Source of the DNA: a virus
Direction: 5' to 3' (one strand)
Virus record (IMG/VR): IMGVR_UViG_3300032086_005219
Coordinates: 1-46,485 of that record
Length of the DNA stretch: 46,485 nucleotides
Shown here: piece after piece, positions 1-7,699 of the stretch
How positions within the stretch are numbered: position 1 is the first letter of the stretch
Layout of the letters: each line of letters begins with the position of its first letter
Position numbers and translations under genes: made by a program
The notes under the pieces: model-generated
What the model was told of the DNA's origin: nothing
What the model saw: the letters and a program-made list of their open reading frames with translations, nothing else
Database searches by the model: none

Positions 1-399
1 TTATAAGGCGTACCTAACGACTGCATACCCTGAACCACTTTTTGCATCACAGCCACAGCAAATTTCTCCCCACGAAAATTTTCCAGTTTTATAGCCTAAT
101 TCATATAATAAATTTTCAGTATCCTCAGCTCTGAGTATTTCTTTACTTTCGCTAAACTCACTCCAACTGCCACCATACTTCTCTTGGTTCGAGAGCGATA
201 TATTTAAACTACGAATCTTTTTATTAAAGAAACACAGATTGAAAATTGTAGGTTGACCGCTAATTGTAATGGCTGGAAGTGCATACCAAACATAGCCATT
301 TTTAATATCACGAACATTCACATCAGGAATTGCAGAAACCTCAGATTCCGACAATTCAGAGCTGATAGTGATGCTATTTTTTATATTTAAAGTAAACAT
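1..399 (-). CDS. Hypothetical protein, 132 aa
   Basis: I do not recognise this protein. It is a complete frame: the stop codon is the first three bases of the window and the ATG is at 399. There is no signal peptide or membrane segment. The C-terminal third holds a C-C-G-C cluster (around residues 113-116) followed by a Gly/Ser-rich stretch, which might bind a metal or be structural. It lies outside the prophage remnant and is transcribed leftwards out of the window. A long perfect palindrome lies just upstream (431-456). It could be a host gene or cargo of the decayed prophage. Confidence 0.55.
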   Translation of the reverse strand: MFTLNIKNSITISSELSESEVSAIPDVNVRDIKNGYVWYALPAITISGQPTIFNLCFFNKKIRSLNISLSNQEKYGGSWSEFSESKEILRAEDTENLLYELGYKTGKFSWGEICCGCDAKSGSGYAVVRYAL

Positions 400-430
400 A
401 TCTGCGCAATACCCATTGCCTTATAACACT

Positions 431-456
431 AAGTAGGAAGCACGTGCTTCCTACTT
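431..456. repeat. Perfect 26-bp palindrome
   Basis: AAGTAGGAAGCAC is followed directly by its exact reverse complement. As RNA it would form a strong hairpin, and on the plus strand it is followed by TTTTGTTT, so it could act as a terminator for rightward transcription. It lies 32 bp upstream of the minus-strand gene at 1-399, so an operator role is equally possible. The rest of 400-694 shows no gene. Confidence 0.7.
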
Positions 457-694
457 TTGTTTAATGACCATACTTCCTATCACTGATAATCGTAAACCAG
501 CCCAAAAATAATTGTAACCAATATTCATTAGCTAACATGCTGTCTAATTTGAGCTTTTTCCGTTCATATATCAATGATTGATGTGATTTTTTGGATGTTC
601 GTTTGACAAAGGAAGCATAGAAGATTCCATCTACTGTTTAAAAAAGAAATGAAATAATGCGCAAGCTCTTCGTAACAGCTTTCAACTATTCCAC

Positions 695-880
695 TTACCT
701 CCCCCTACCGAACACTTCTACAATCAGCGGCTTTAAACTCGTTATCGTCCTCTCTCCAAATAAGAACCCAAGAACAAATAAATTAATCACGATTAAAGCG
801 GATTGCTGTTGCTCTGTGTAAGTTGACGCCTTCGTGAACCATTCATAATCAAGATATGTCTTAGCACTGTTAACCCACAA
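695..880 (-). pseudogene. Holin (GTA_holin_3TM type) fragment, C-terminal part
   Basis: The translated end of this frame nearly matches the last 45 or so residues of the intact holin at 30601-31077, sharing for example EWFTKA, TYTEQQQSALIVINL, FLFGERTIT and PLIVEVFGRG. Similarity stops near 856, and upstream codons look unrelated, so the first residues of the open frame are chance sequence. Only the last transmembrane segment is left, so it should not work as a holin. A second broken copy lies at 1786-1990, so this region once held more than one holin end or was rearranged around the 1255 gene. Confidence 0.8.
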
Positions 881-1254
881 CCATATTTAAAAAAAACACA
901 AAAAACATCAACACCCATGGTAAACAATTAAAATATTAACCATATAAAACAAAGTATTAACTTAAGATGAAATCATTCACATGAATTAAGACAGTAAACA
1001 TCGAATGCTAATATCTTTTTCGTTTCGTTTTCCTATAATGACCACAACTTATGCATCCAGTGTCATATCTGGCTATGACTAAAAGTTAGCCACACTAACA
1101 GCATTAAGTGATTCATTACTCCCTCTCCTCCAAATGAGCCAGTACTCATATATAAGGCAAAGGCTGTATTGATTGAAAATCTATTCCATACCTTAATGCT
1201 CAACATTAAGTTTGGTGAATATCTACGTTAACTATTTAATAATTTGAGAACATT

Positions 1255-1626
1255 ATGAAAAATAAAAAAAGCTTTCTTTTCATCGCTTGTATTCTTAGCT
1301 CTTTTATATCAATGCCTTCATTTGCAGAAAGCAAAGTCTGTGTGAACCTTCCCTTTGGTGTAGGTTATTCTGCATCATTTGATGTTGAAACGCTTGATGG
1401 TCATTTTAAAACACAAAACACTTCAAAATTCAATGTTGGAGAAACTCGTTGTATTGATGTCACGCCATTGGAAACGGGTACAGACTACAAAGTTACTCTT
1501 CACCCATTCTGGGGAAAAACTATTGACTGTAGTCCAGTTCTAACAAAAGAGCAGGGTGATAGCCATATTACTTTCCGAGCAACGGGTACTACTTTGAGCC
1601 CACATTGTTCTATGTATGGTATTTAA
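1255..1626 (+). CDS. Small secreted protein, 123 aa, four cysteines after signal peptide
   Basis: I do not recognise the family. The start has a clear Sec signal peptide: a KNKK basic end, a hydrophobic stretch, and a likely cleavage after SFA near residue 24. The mature part is about 99 residues, rich in Thr and aromatic residues, with four well-spaced cysteines (VCV, TRC, IDC, PHC) that suggest two disulfides and a periplasmic or extracellular location. A GAGAA motif lies 6 bases before the ATG, and a hairpin followed by T's comes after the stop (1645-1700), so it is an independent gene. It runs opposite to the broken phage genes around it, typical of a lysogenic-conversion (moron) gene. 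About 375 bp of A+T-rich upstream sequence (881-1254) has no other visible gene and should hold its promoter. Confidence 0.8.
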   Translation: MKNKKSFLFIACILSSFISMPSFAESKVCVNLPFGVGYSASFDVETLDGHFKTQNTSKFNVGETRCIDVTPLETGTDYKVTLHPFWGKTIDCSPVLTKEQGDSHITFRATGTTLSPHCSMYGI

Positions 1627-1644
1627 TTAATCTGGAACTCGGTT

Positions 1645-1700
1645 AAGCCATTGCCATAAGCCTGTCTTTTATAAGTGGGTAATATTGGGCGATGGCTTTT
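1645..1700 (+). terminator. Likely terminator of the 1255-1626 gene
   Basis: AAGCCATTGCC (1645-1655) pairs with GGCGATGGCTT (1688-1698), with one U-G pair and a 32-base loop, and is followed by TTTT. It lies 19 bases after the stop codon. The long loop makes it less certain than a compact hairpin. Confidence 0.5.
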
Positions 1701-1785
1701 CTAATTTGAAATAAGACTATTTAAGTAAAATGACGCAGGATCTTTTCTAGATTGTAGTGGCATAGTTAGCTTGAAGTGGTTCCTC

Positions 1786-1990
1786 CTACCTTCTCTTACC
1801 GAATACTTCTACAATCAGCAGCCTCAAGAATGGCTATCTGCTTTTTCAATTCCATTTCATCTATTTTTCGCTGCAGCTCTGCTTTCTTTTCAGGAGACAT
1901 ATCCGGTGGAAAGTAATCCGTTATCAGGTCCTTGACCGAGCCAAATAATGAACCGCCAACAACATCCGTGATTTTTGTTAATAGGCTCAT
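1786..1990 (-). pseudogene. Holin fragment: N-terminus fused to the gene's extreme 3' end
   Basis: The first 58 residues match the intact holin at 30601-31077 (starting MSLLTKITDVVGG, then DYFPPDMSPEKKAELQRK and IAILEAA). After that the frame jumps into the last 30 or so bases of the same gene, read in another frame, and stops. About 270 bp coding for the transmembrane part are missing. The junction lies at short CAGC-type repeats present in both parent sequences, as expected for a microhomology deletion. The product would have no membrane segments. It still overlaps the amidase remnant start exactly as the intact genes overlap. Confidence 0.85.
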
Positions 1991-2194
1991 ATCCCACCTT
2001 CCAAAAAGTTTTTAATTCCTAAGGCGTACGCTTTAACCAGGTCATCAAATCTTTCTTGTGCTAACTCAAGCGAACTATCACTATCAATAAAGAACGGCTC
2101 TACAATTACACATGGCATTGAGGTTTTCTGAAGGAGTAAGCCCCCACGGTCGCCAGCTTTACCTTTGTAAAATGCTACACAAGGTTTGAGACCA
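1987..2194 (-). pseudogene. N-acetylmuramoyl-L-alanine amidase fragment, C-terminal part
   Basis: From GLKPCVA onward the frame matches the last 70 residues of the intact Amidase_3 gene at 31074-31634, including the catalytic-type Glu in VEPFF. The first two thirds, with both zinc-binding His residues and the first Glu, are gone. An open frame continues upstream to 2220 but those codons do not match the intact gene, so the homology break is near 2194. It should be inactive. Confidence 0.87.
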
Positions 2195-2229
2195 CTCTCT
2201 ACTGTCCAATTTTTCGGCATAGCTCGCGA

Positions 2230-2491
2230 GTCAAAACCGCTACTGACTCAAGAATCCGCATTAACTTCCCTTCAGATAGCCAAGTCGCTTTTGCTTTTAA
2301 TTAGATGACAAAAAACTATAATTTTGATTTGTTAACCATCGAATCATGTCGAATCTGAATTGATAACATGATCAGCATCATATGCATTGATATTTGTAAT
2401 AAATTTTCAGATACATAATGTATTATTTATCGTACATAACGAGCTAAAATAGCAGACAGTAAGCGTTAAGGGGATTAGTGAGGTCTTTTAC
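2230..2491. repeat. 262-bp diverged direct repeat, copy 1 (non-coding block between DnaB and lysis genes)
   Basis: This block aligns along its whole length with 33978-34239, with many point differences but almost no length change. Shared landmarks are AAACCGCTAC, AATCCGCATTAA, TTAATTAGATGACAAAAA and ACATAACGAGCTAAAAT. It carries no gene in either copy. It lies directly between the DnaB and amidase fragments, so the most likely content is a late promoter, terminator or antitermination site for leftward transcription. About 48 bp separate it from the DnaB remnant. Confidence 0.85.
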
Positions 2492-2508
2492 CCTACTAAA
2501 TCGGATAT

Positions 2509-3182
2509 TTAACATAATAGGTATAATGCGCACCACCACCATTTCCTCGCATACTTGGCAGACATTGTTTTTCTTGCCGATGGATTATCGAAAACGACAT
2601 TACAGAGAAAGTCACCAACATACCCGTTGATGAGTTCAAGGTAGGGCGTTCCAGTACCGCCATGTCTGTTGTACCGAACAATGGCTTCCATCAATTCAGG
2701 TGGGTTTGGTGAATCAGCGTGATAAACCGAGTCACGATAAAGACCAATCCAAATATCACAATCTTGCTCAATCTGACCGGTATCTTGTGAGTCAGATGGC
2801 AATGACCTTTTATCTGCACGTTCTTCCAGTTTACGATTAAGCTGGGTAACTAGGAACACAACGCAATTTAACTCCTTGGCCAGCTGCTTGAGTCGTTTGG
2901 TAATATCGCCGTAAGCCAAGTCATTACGCTCGGCCTTCTCGGTAGCTATCAGTGTTAAGTAATCCACCATGATTGCAGCCAGTGGAACTTCACGGTGCAA
3001 CCTGCGCGATTCAGCTTCGATATACGTAATCGTGACGCTGGGTGAATCATCGATATAACATTTGGTATTGTTGTATTCGCTAATTGCCATGCTAGCTTTG
3101 GCAAACTCAGTATCGAAGTTATATACATCTTCGGGGCTCTGATAGAACAAACCTGAATCGATACGGGCTCGAGAAGAAACCA
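2509..3182 (-). pseudogene. DnaB-like replicative helicase fragment, C-terminal half
   Basis: The frame matches the intact helicase (39998-41416) from about residue 265 to its end, including YIEAESRRLHREVP, the Walker B-type IMVDYLTL and TQLNRKLEERADKR. The N-terminal domain and Walker A are missing, so it cannot be a helicase. Homology starts abruptly at 3182. The normal stop codon after KYARK has changed to TGG, so the frame reads on for ten extra residues. The pieces differ from the intact copy by scattered changes, which argues for a related phage rather than a recent duplication. Confidence 0.88.
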
Positions 3183-3597
3183 GTTGCCGGAAAATAGCAA
3201 TGGCACCCGGTCATTCATGGCTAATCACGTCATATCTGTACCTTACCGCCTTACTGCCATCACACTGGATTAACACGATTTATTTAAAACTAAATTTGTT
3301 TTCTTCCCCCTATTTATTTGCGGCTATGCTTAACCACATAAAAATCATGCGTAATAGTGCCAAAAAGCCAGTAAATATAAGGGCTAGCCAGCCATTTGCT
3401 GAACGGCTATAATTCCCGCCTCCAAAGATTGAGGTCAACACATGCACACGAAAGCAACACCAATAAATAGCTATCCAAAGTACTGGGCAGGATGTTGGCA
3501 CTAAAATATTAACCAATTGTTAAACATGGAAAAATCATTATATATCAATAAACTAAAATACACTTTGATAATATTTTTTCCATTTCCAAGCGTTTTT

Positions 3598-3660
3598 TTT
3601 TGCCCCCATTTTGCCCCCAAACACCATTTTTCGATCAGTTTTGCCCCCAGTATGCCCCCA
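3598..3660. repeat. Four TTTTGCCCCCA-type direct repeats, probable integrase arm-binding sites
   Basis: Copies lie at 3598-3608, 3609-3619, 3639-3649 and 3650-3660 (the last starts GTATGCCCCCA). Within each pair the spacing is 11 bp and the pairs are 41 bp apart, so all face the same side of the helix. Helically phased short direct repeats at a prophage end are typical of arm-type sites for tyrosine integrases. Two more copies, also 11 bp apart, sit inside the integrase 3' end (46444-46463). Just upstream, at 3413-3425, ATTCCCGCCTCCA resembles the 3' end of a tRNA or tmRNA gene and might be an older attachment core. Confidence 0.6.
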
Positions 3661-3672
3661 AAATTGAGCTAA
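3601..3672 (+). pseudogene. Possible 3' tail of a lost integrase gene
   Basis: Read on the plus strand, this stretch ends FAPSMPPKLS then stop (3670-3672). The intact integrase ends with ENAPNMPLKTNKLM, encoded by a similarly spaced pair of TGCCCC repeats. Nothing upstream (3240-3600) resembles the integrase core, so only the last codons would survive. Its position at the junction of remnant and intact prophage fits an attachment region. An alternative is that this is simply the attachment arm of the intact prophage itself. Confidence 0.4.
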
Positions 3673-3752
3673 AAAAGAAGCCTTAAAACATCGTTCAAGA
3701 TGCACGTTTTCGTCCACTCGATTATTGCGAATACTGAAAATATTATTGAAAT

Positions 3753-3786
3753 AAAAAAGGGAGATGTATGACTACATCCCCCCTTA
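3753..3786 (-). terminator. Terminator after the outer-membrane protein gene
   Basis: On the minus strand GATGTA-GTCA-TACATC forms a stem extended by GGG/CCC pairs and is followed by TTTTTTA. It lies about 40 bases past the stop of the 3827-4315 gene and would end the whole leftward late transcript at the prophage edge. Confidence 0.75.
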
Positions 3787-3826
3787 TATTTAGTGCTTGA
3801 TGAGCATTACGTTTAAAAAAATATAA

Positions 3827-4315
3827 TTAGAAAATGTAATCCATTGTTAGGTATGCTTCATCATTAAACGATCCACTTTCTTGACTACTTGTATTAAGTA
3901 AACGATACCCAATTTCAGTGCTGATATTCTTGGTTATACGATAATTAAAGCCAGCTTGTCCGCCATATACGTAATGCCCTTTATTATCCAATGCTTTTGT
4001 ATCCTGGTATTTATAACCAACAGTGACACCTGTAACCAAATTGAATCTCTTTGCATCATCTAGGCTATAAAGGTAGTCATATGACCCCATATATTTTGAT
4101 AATTTGCTTTCATTTGAAAAAGTGTATGTTCCTAGAAAACGATGAGATTCATCTGCAATCACACCAGCTCGAAAAATATAAGTTTCGTTACTACTACCAA
4201 GAATATGATTGTTGTCAGCACTTAGGCCAAGACCAACACTGTATTCTAAATCTGAAGCCTGAACTTGAGCAGCTGCTGCTGATAACATAATAAGTACGAT
4301 AGCTGTTTTTTTCAT
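3827..4315 (-). CDS. Outer-membrane beta-barrel protein (Lom/Ail-like position)
   Basis: The 162-aa protein has a signal peptide (MKKTAIVLIMLSAAAAQVQA) cleaved near residue 20. The rest alternates short amphipathic strands with polar turns (YSVGLGLSA, YIFRAGVIA, FNLVTGVTVGYKY, YGGQAGFNYRI, STEIGYRLLN) and ends in phenylalanine, the usual signature of an outer-membrane barrel; about eight strands fit. Lambda and relatives carry lom at the same place beyond the tail fibre genes, where it alters the lysogen surface. The role here (adhesion, serum resistance or blocking superinfection) is inference. It is the last gene of the leftward late block and is followed by a terminator. The 216 bp to the fibre gene and the 130 bp upstream of its ATG are A+T-rich and could hold its own promoter, needed for expression in the lysogen. 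Confidence 0.8.
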   Translation of the reverse strand: MKKTAIVLIMLSAAAAQVQASDLEYSVGLGLSADNNHILGSSNETYIFRAGVIADESHRFLGTYTFSNESKLSKYMGSYDYLYSLDDAKRFNLVTGVTVGYKYQDTKALDNKGHYVYGGQAGFNYRITKNISTEIGYRLLNTSSQESGSFNDEAYLTMDYIF

Positions 4316-4531
4316 AAATCACCCTTAAATAAAACACTGTTTCTTTCGTTGGGGGCAAGATAACAAATGAAGCTGAACGAATGCTGAATATTTGAAAGCG
4401 AAAATGTAAGCATTTATTAATGAAATTATCGTTTAAAAACAGCACTTTAATATCATCATTATAAATTGCGCAATACGCTCATTAATCGTACCGTGATTAT
4501 TGAGAAAGCCTAACTAACACCGTTTCCGTTA

Positions 4532-6736
4532 TTAATCCTTCACCTTGATAAACGTGTACTTCTTAATGTTCGGTGCAATATCAGCGACAGGAATGTTGGG
4601 ATAATTACCACTAGGAAACATCTGCTTTAATCCATAATAAAATGGCGGGATCGTTGAACCATCACATTGGTGATAACGTCCACCAGCAGGCACACCTACC
4701 TGCTGCCCATCTTCGATAACAACCTCAATCAGGCATCCAACCCAGATACCACCAATTTGAGAGGATTGTGGCGGATTAGCTTGTGTGAAAAAGTCATAAG
4801 TATGGCGGCTATCCCTTCTCCATTTTGGAACCAGTTTACTAACCACCTCCATCTGCATGTCTTGATCACCTAATATGAGCTTGCCGTTACTCACAACGAG
4901 GATATAGCTTCGGTTGTATTTAATCCCATGTACACCAAGCTCTAGGTCAGAATCCAGCGCCCCCCCTAGGCTCGCAATACCACCGCCCCCTGATGATGGT
5001 TCTATCCACGTTGAAGACCAGCCCCCCGTAAACTCAAGCAATTCATACACGCCATCAACCGTGTGGTACTCAATCAGGCTCCCATTGGTACTATTAAAGC
5101 CCTTTTTGATTTCCATTAAGCCAACGTAATTGTTACTCGGTAATGTTGGCGCACCGGTAAACTTACCATTGACGTAATAGAGCCCCGCTTTTTTAGTCTT
5201 TGGATCATCGCCAACACTAATAAGCCCACCACCTTCCAACAGCCGTCTTGTCAGTTCATACAACTGAGAGAGTAAAACGAGCGAATCATCTTTTCCATTA
5301 ACCTCAATACTGGGTGCTTCTTTGGCCGCTAAGTGAAGCGACATATCAGCATCACCCACATTAACAGTTTGATCTCCATCTAATGCATGGACACCAAAGA
5401 CTTCTTTTATACCAGTACTGGTTCTATATTGAAGTAATGCCCCACCAGACCCAAACCAGGTAAAGGGGCCTGTCATGGTTCCGCCGTTCGGATCTAGAAA
5501 GTTCAAAGAGGATAAATCAACCGTCTTGTCATCACCGGTTGAGTAGAACTTCGCCGTGACAGCGTCATAATGTATTTCACTGCCATTCTCGACCGTGGCG
5601 TAATCAGTCCCGACTAAATCACCGTCCGTATAGGTAAATTTCAATCCTTTTGGTAACAGTACCCACCAGATGGTTGATAGTACCGGTGTATCTGGATAAG
5701 GCTTTTCAACTGTCGGCGTAAACACTCCACCGTCTTGTATTGCCCCAGCAGCGGCAGATTGTGCACTCACGGCAGCTTTTTCCGCTTTATTTTTCGCGAC
5801 GTCAGTATCTTGCTTCAATGCAATGACAGCTTGACGATCTGCACGCACCGCGACTTTATCTCCGGATACCTGAGAGGCAGCAGCCTGCACATCCACTCCT
5901 ACTTGCGGAATGTTCATCGCATCAATAGCGGTTTTATCGACTGCCATTTGACGAGCAATATCCGCAGCTTTTTGTGCGTAGTGATACGACGAATACTTGC
6001 CAGGCTCTACAGCCACATTTTCAGGGTTTATCGCCCATTTTTTGGCTTTGGGTATTTCAATCGCCAGCGCGGCCAAATCCGGTAGGTTCGTAATCTGTGA
6101 TGCGTCAGGTGGGTTATCTTCTGTGAAGATCTTTACTGCGGCCTCGGTACCTTTAGCATGCCATAAAAATCCTTCCCCAATTAAAAAGGATTCCTGACTA
6201 TTCGGTAGACTGGTGTGGTGAGAAATAACCGTTTTAGTGCCATCTGATGTGAGTGACATTTCCCCCGCGCCCCAAGCGTAAGGTTGGTTAATCACTGCTT
6301 TCTTTATTCCATAAGACTGAACCGCACTCGATCGCTCACTACCAATCATCATCGCGTTATTAGGTAACGCAATATCACCATTAGGGTCGAGGATACTTAA
6401 ACGATGAGTCGGTTTGATATTTGAAATATCAGAGACCAGCTCATAGAGATTCGATTTGTCGACGTTCCTGACTTTGATATTGAGCCGGCTATATTCTTGA
6501 TTGGGTGTGACAATCGTTACCTGGTAAAAGGTCTCGGGAATGGTTTGCAGTTCATTGGGCCATAAGTCGAGTAATGCGATGCCTGCAGCATCGGTATTCT
6601 TAACGATAACTTCAGGAATAATGATCCCATTATAAATGACCACATCATTCAATTGCGCCATCACCGTCGCATTTTCGATGGGGGTTCCATCCGCAGTGGT
6701 TACTGTCGCCTTCACTTCACACGTTGTAATTGCCAT
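4532..6736 (-). CDS. Tail fibre protein, 734 aa
   Basis: The N-terminus (residues 1-100) looks like an Ig-type or carboxypeptidase-regulatory-like fold (TTADGTPIENATVMA, NTDAAGIALLDLWP), as in several phage fibre base domains. Residues around 250-335 are rich in Ala, Lys and Asp (DTDVAKNKAEKAAVSAQSAA) and should form a trimeric coiled coil. After that come beta-rich repeats (GGTMTGPFTWFG, SLHLAAKEAPSIEVNG) and a tip ending RYHQCDGSTIPPFYYGLKQM, similar in style to tail-collar domains. It probably trimerises and binds host surface receptors. It is separated by 39 bp from the adhesin gene upstream in the same leftward operon. No host-range partner such as a chaperone is obvious. Confidence 0.87.
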   Translation of the reverse strand: MAITTCEVKATVTTADGTPIENATVMAQLNDVVIYNGIIIPEVIVKNTDAAGIALLDLWPNELQTIPETFYQVTIVTPNQEYSRLNIKVRNVDKSNLYELVSDISNIKPTHRLSILDPNGDIALPNNAMMIGSERSSAVQSYGIKKAVINQPYAWGAGEMSLTSDGTKTVISHHTSLPNSQESFLIGEGFLWHAKGTEAAVKIFTEDNPPDASQITNLPDLAALAIEIPKAKKWAINPENVAVEPGKYSSYHYAQKAADIARQMAVDKTAIDAMNIPQVGVDVQAAASQVSGDKVAVRADRQAVIALKQDTDVAKNKAEKAAVSAQSAAAGAIQDGGVFTPTVEKPYPDTPVLSTIWWVLLPKGLKFTYTDGDLVGTDYATVENGSEIHYDAVTAKFYSTGDDKTVDLSSLNFLDPNGGTMTGPFTWFGSGGALLQYRTSTGIKEVFGVHALDGDQTVNVGDADMSLHLAAKEAPSIEVNGKDDSLVLLSQLYELTRRLLEGGGLISVGDDPKTKKAGLYYVNGKFTGAPTLPSNNYVGLMEIKKGFNSTNGSLIEYHTVDGVYELLEFTGGWSSTWIEPSSGGGGIASLGGALDSDLELGVHGIKYNRSYILVVSNGKLILGDQDMQMEVVSKLVPKWRRDSRHTYDFFTQANPPQSSQIGGIWVGCLIEVVIEDGQQVGVPAGGRYHQCDGSTIPPFYYGLKQMFPSGNYPNIPVADIAPNIKKYTFIKVKD

Positions 6737-6775
6737 ATATCCACACCTATTCGCAAGACGCCTAAACCCTATAAA

Positions 6776-7699
6776 TCAAACGACGCTACCGTTAATCGTA
6801 CCGTGGTTATTTACAGATACTGTGTGGCCATGTTTATTTATAGCGTAGCCACCTCGCCCACCAGAATTACCACCAGCATGGCCCCACGTACCACCATTGG
6901 TCGCTTTTGATGTGCCATAACCCTGCCCTCTACCACCAACAACAACCTTTGATCTCCAAATGGCATTATTTAAAGTGTGAGGTTTAACATTAACTAAATG
7001 GCTTGTCCCTTTGTGATACGTCCATCCACTTTTATACCAAGAACTACTGCTTGAAAATGGGCCGGAATAACTCGTGCTATTTGTCTTATAAAATAAACGT
7101 GAACCTTTCCACCAAACCTCTATTTGATATCTCTTATTTTGAGTAAATTGTTTAGTGTAAATACCTGTTCTATAGCTTGATGACGCATAGCTTGCAGTGT
7201 ATTCCTCACCACTTGATGGCTCGCGAGAGGTCGTTGACCCACCACCTCCACCTCCTCCACGAATCGCACCATAGTTATTAATGGTTACATTAGCGTTGGC
7301 CACAACAGCATCACCACCCGCTTTACTTGGTGCTCCACTCGCACCTTGAATTTCGCCGTGGTTATCAACCGTCAAGCTGCCTCTTAATCCTGTTCCTATT
7401 TCAAGTAACCGCCGTGTGACACCTTTATTAATCACTGCTCTTTTAGGTATATTTGCCGTCCAAAAAGAACCAAATGAGTCTTTTAGCCCTCCGGTCGTAA
7501 TTGTTATTACCATTTCATTCACGGAGCCATAAAAGTCAGTAATGCTTATGTCACCAGATGTCGGTATTTTGTTATTCTGCGGAATATCAGGAACCCGTCC
7601 TGCACCACGATAATACTCAGTTAATGAGTGTGGAGCGTCTCCCCCAAACTCATTAACAATATCTTGGATACTGATCGTTCCTGCAGCCTTAATAGTCAT
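6776..7699 (-). CDS. Glycine-rich tail tip / receptor-binding protein, 307 aa
   Basis: The first 60 residues (SIQDIVNEFGGDAPHSLTEY, then IPTSGDISITDFYG) form a conserved base seen in many phage tip proteins. The second half has two Gly/Ser-rich blocks (GGGGGGGS near 150; GGRGQGYGTSKATNGGTWGH and GGNSGGRGGYAIN near 255-290), the kind of polyglycine sandwich found in T-even gp38-type adhesins, where host range is decided in the loops between them. Asn/Gly/His repeats (VDNHGEIQG, INNYGAIRG, VNNHGTING) suggest a short beta-helix. The start overlaps the stop of the next gene upstream by 4 bp. Adhesin function is inferred from composition and position. Confidence 0.8.
   Translation of the reverse strand: MTIKAAGTISIQDIVNEFGGDAPHSLTEYYRGAGRVPDIPQNNKIPTSGDISITDFYGSVNEMVITITTGGLKDSFGSFWTANIPKRAVINKGVTRRLLEIGTGLRGSLTVDNHGEIQGASGAPSKAGGDAVVANANVTINNYGAIRGGGGGGGSTTSREPSSGEEYTASYASSSYRTGIYTKQFTQNKRYQIEVWWKGSRLFYKTNSTSYSGPFSSSSSWYKSGWTYHKGTSHLVNVKPHTLNNAIWRSKVVVGGRGQGYGTSKATNGGTWGHAGGNSGGRGGYAINKHGHTVSVNNHGTINGSVV

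Larger units (their letters stand above)
695..3672. mobile_element. Decayed remnant of a second, related prophage in tandem
   Basis: Five segments resemble parts of the intact prophage, in the same order and orientation: holin pieces (695-880, 1786-1990), amidase C-terminus (1987-2194), a 262-bp non-coding block (2230-2491), the DnaB C-terminal half (2509-3182) and a possible integrase tail (3601-3672). They match 30601-31077, 31074-31280, 33978-34239, 39998-40640 and about 46440-46485 respectively. Collinearity over five segments rules out coincidence. The simplest reading is a sister prophage that lost most of its genes, with the intact one integrated next to it. A secreted-protein gene (1255-1626) sits inside the remnant. 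Confidence 0.8.

Noticed and set aside
1987-2220. Functional short amidase
   Set aside because: The catalytic first Glu and both zinc His residues are missing, and the first residues do not match the intact gene.
3200-3412. 70-codon plus-strand frame in the junction region
   Set aside because: No family resemblance and no ribosome site; it overlaps the break of the DnaB remnant and looks like random sequence.
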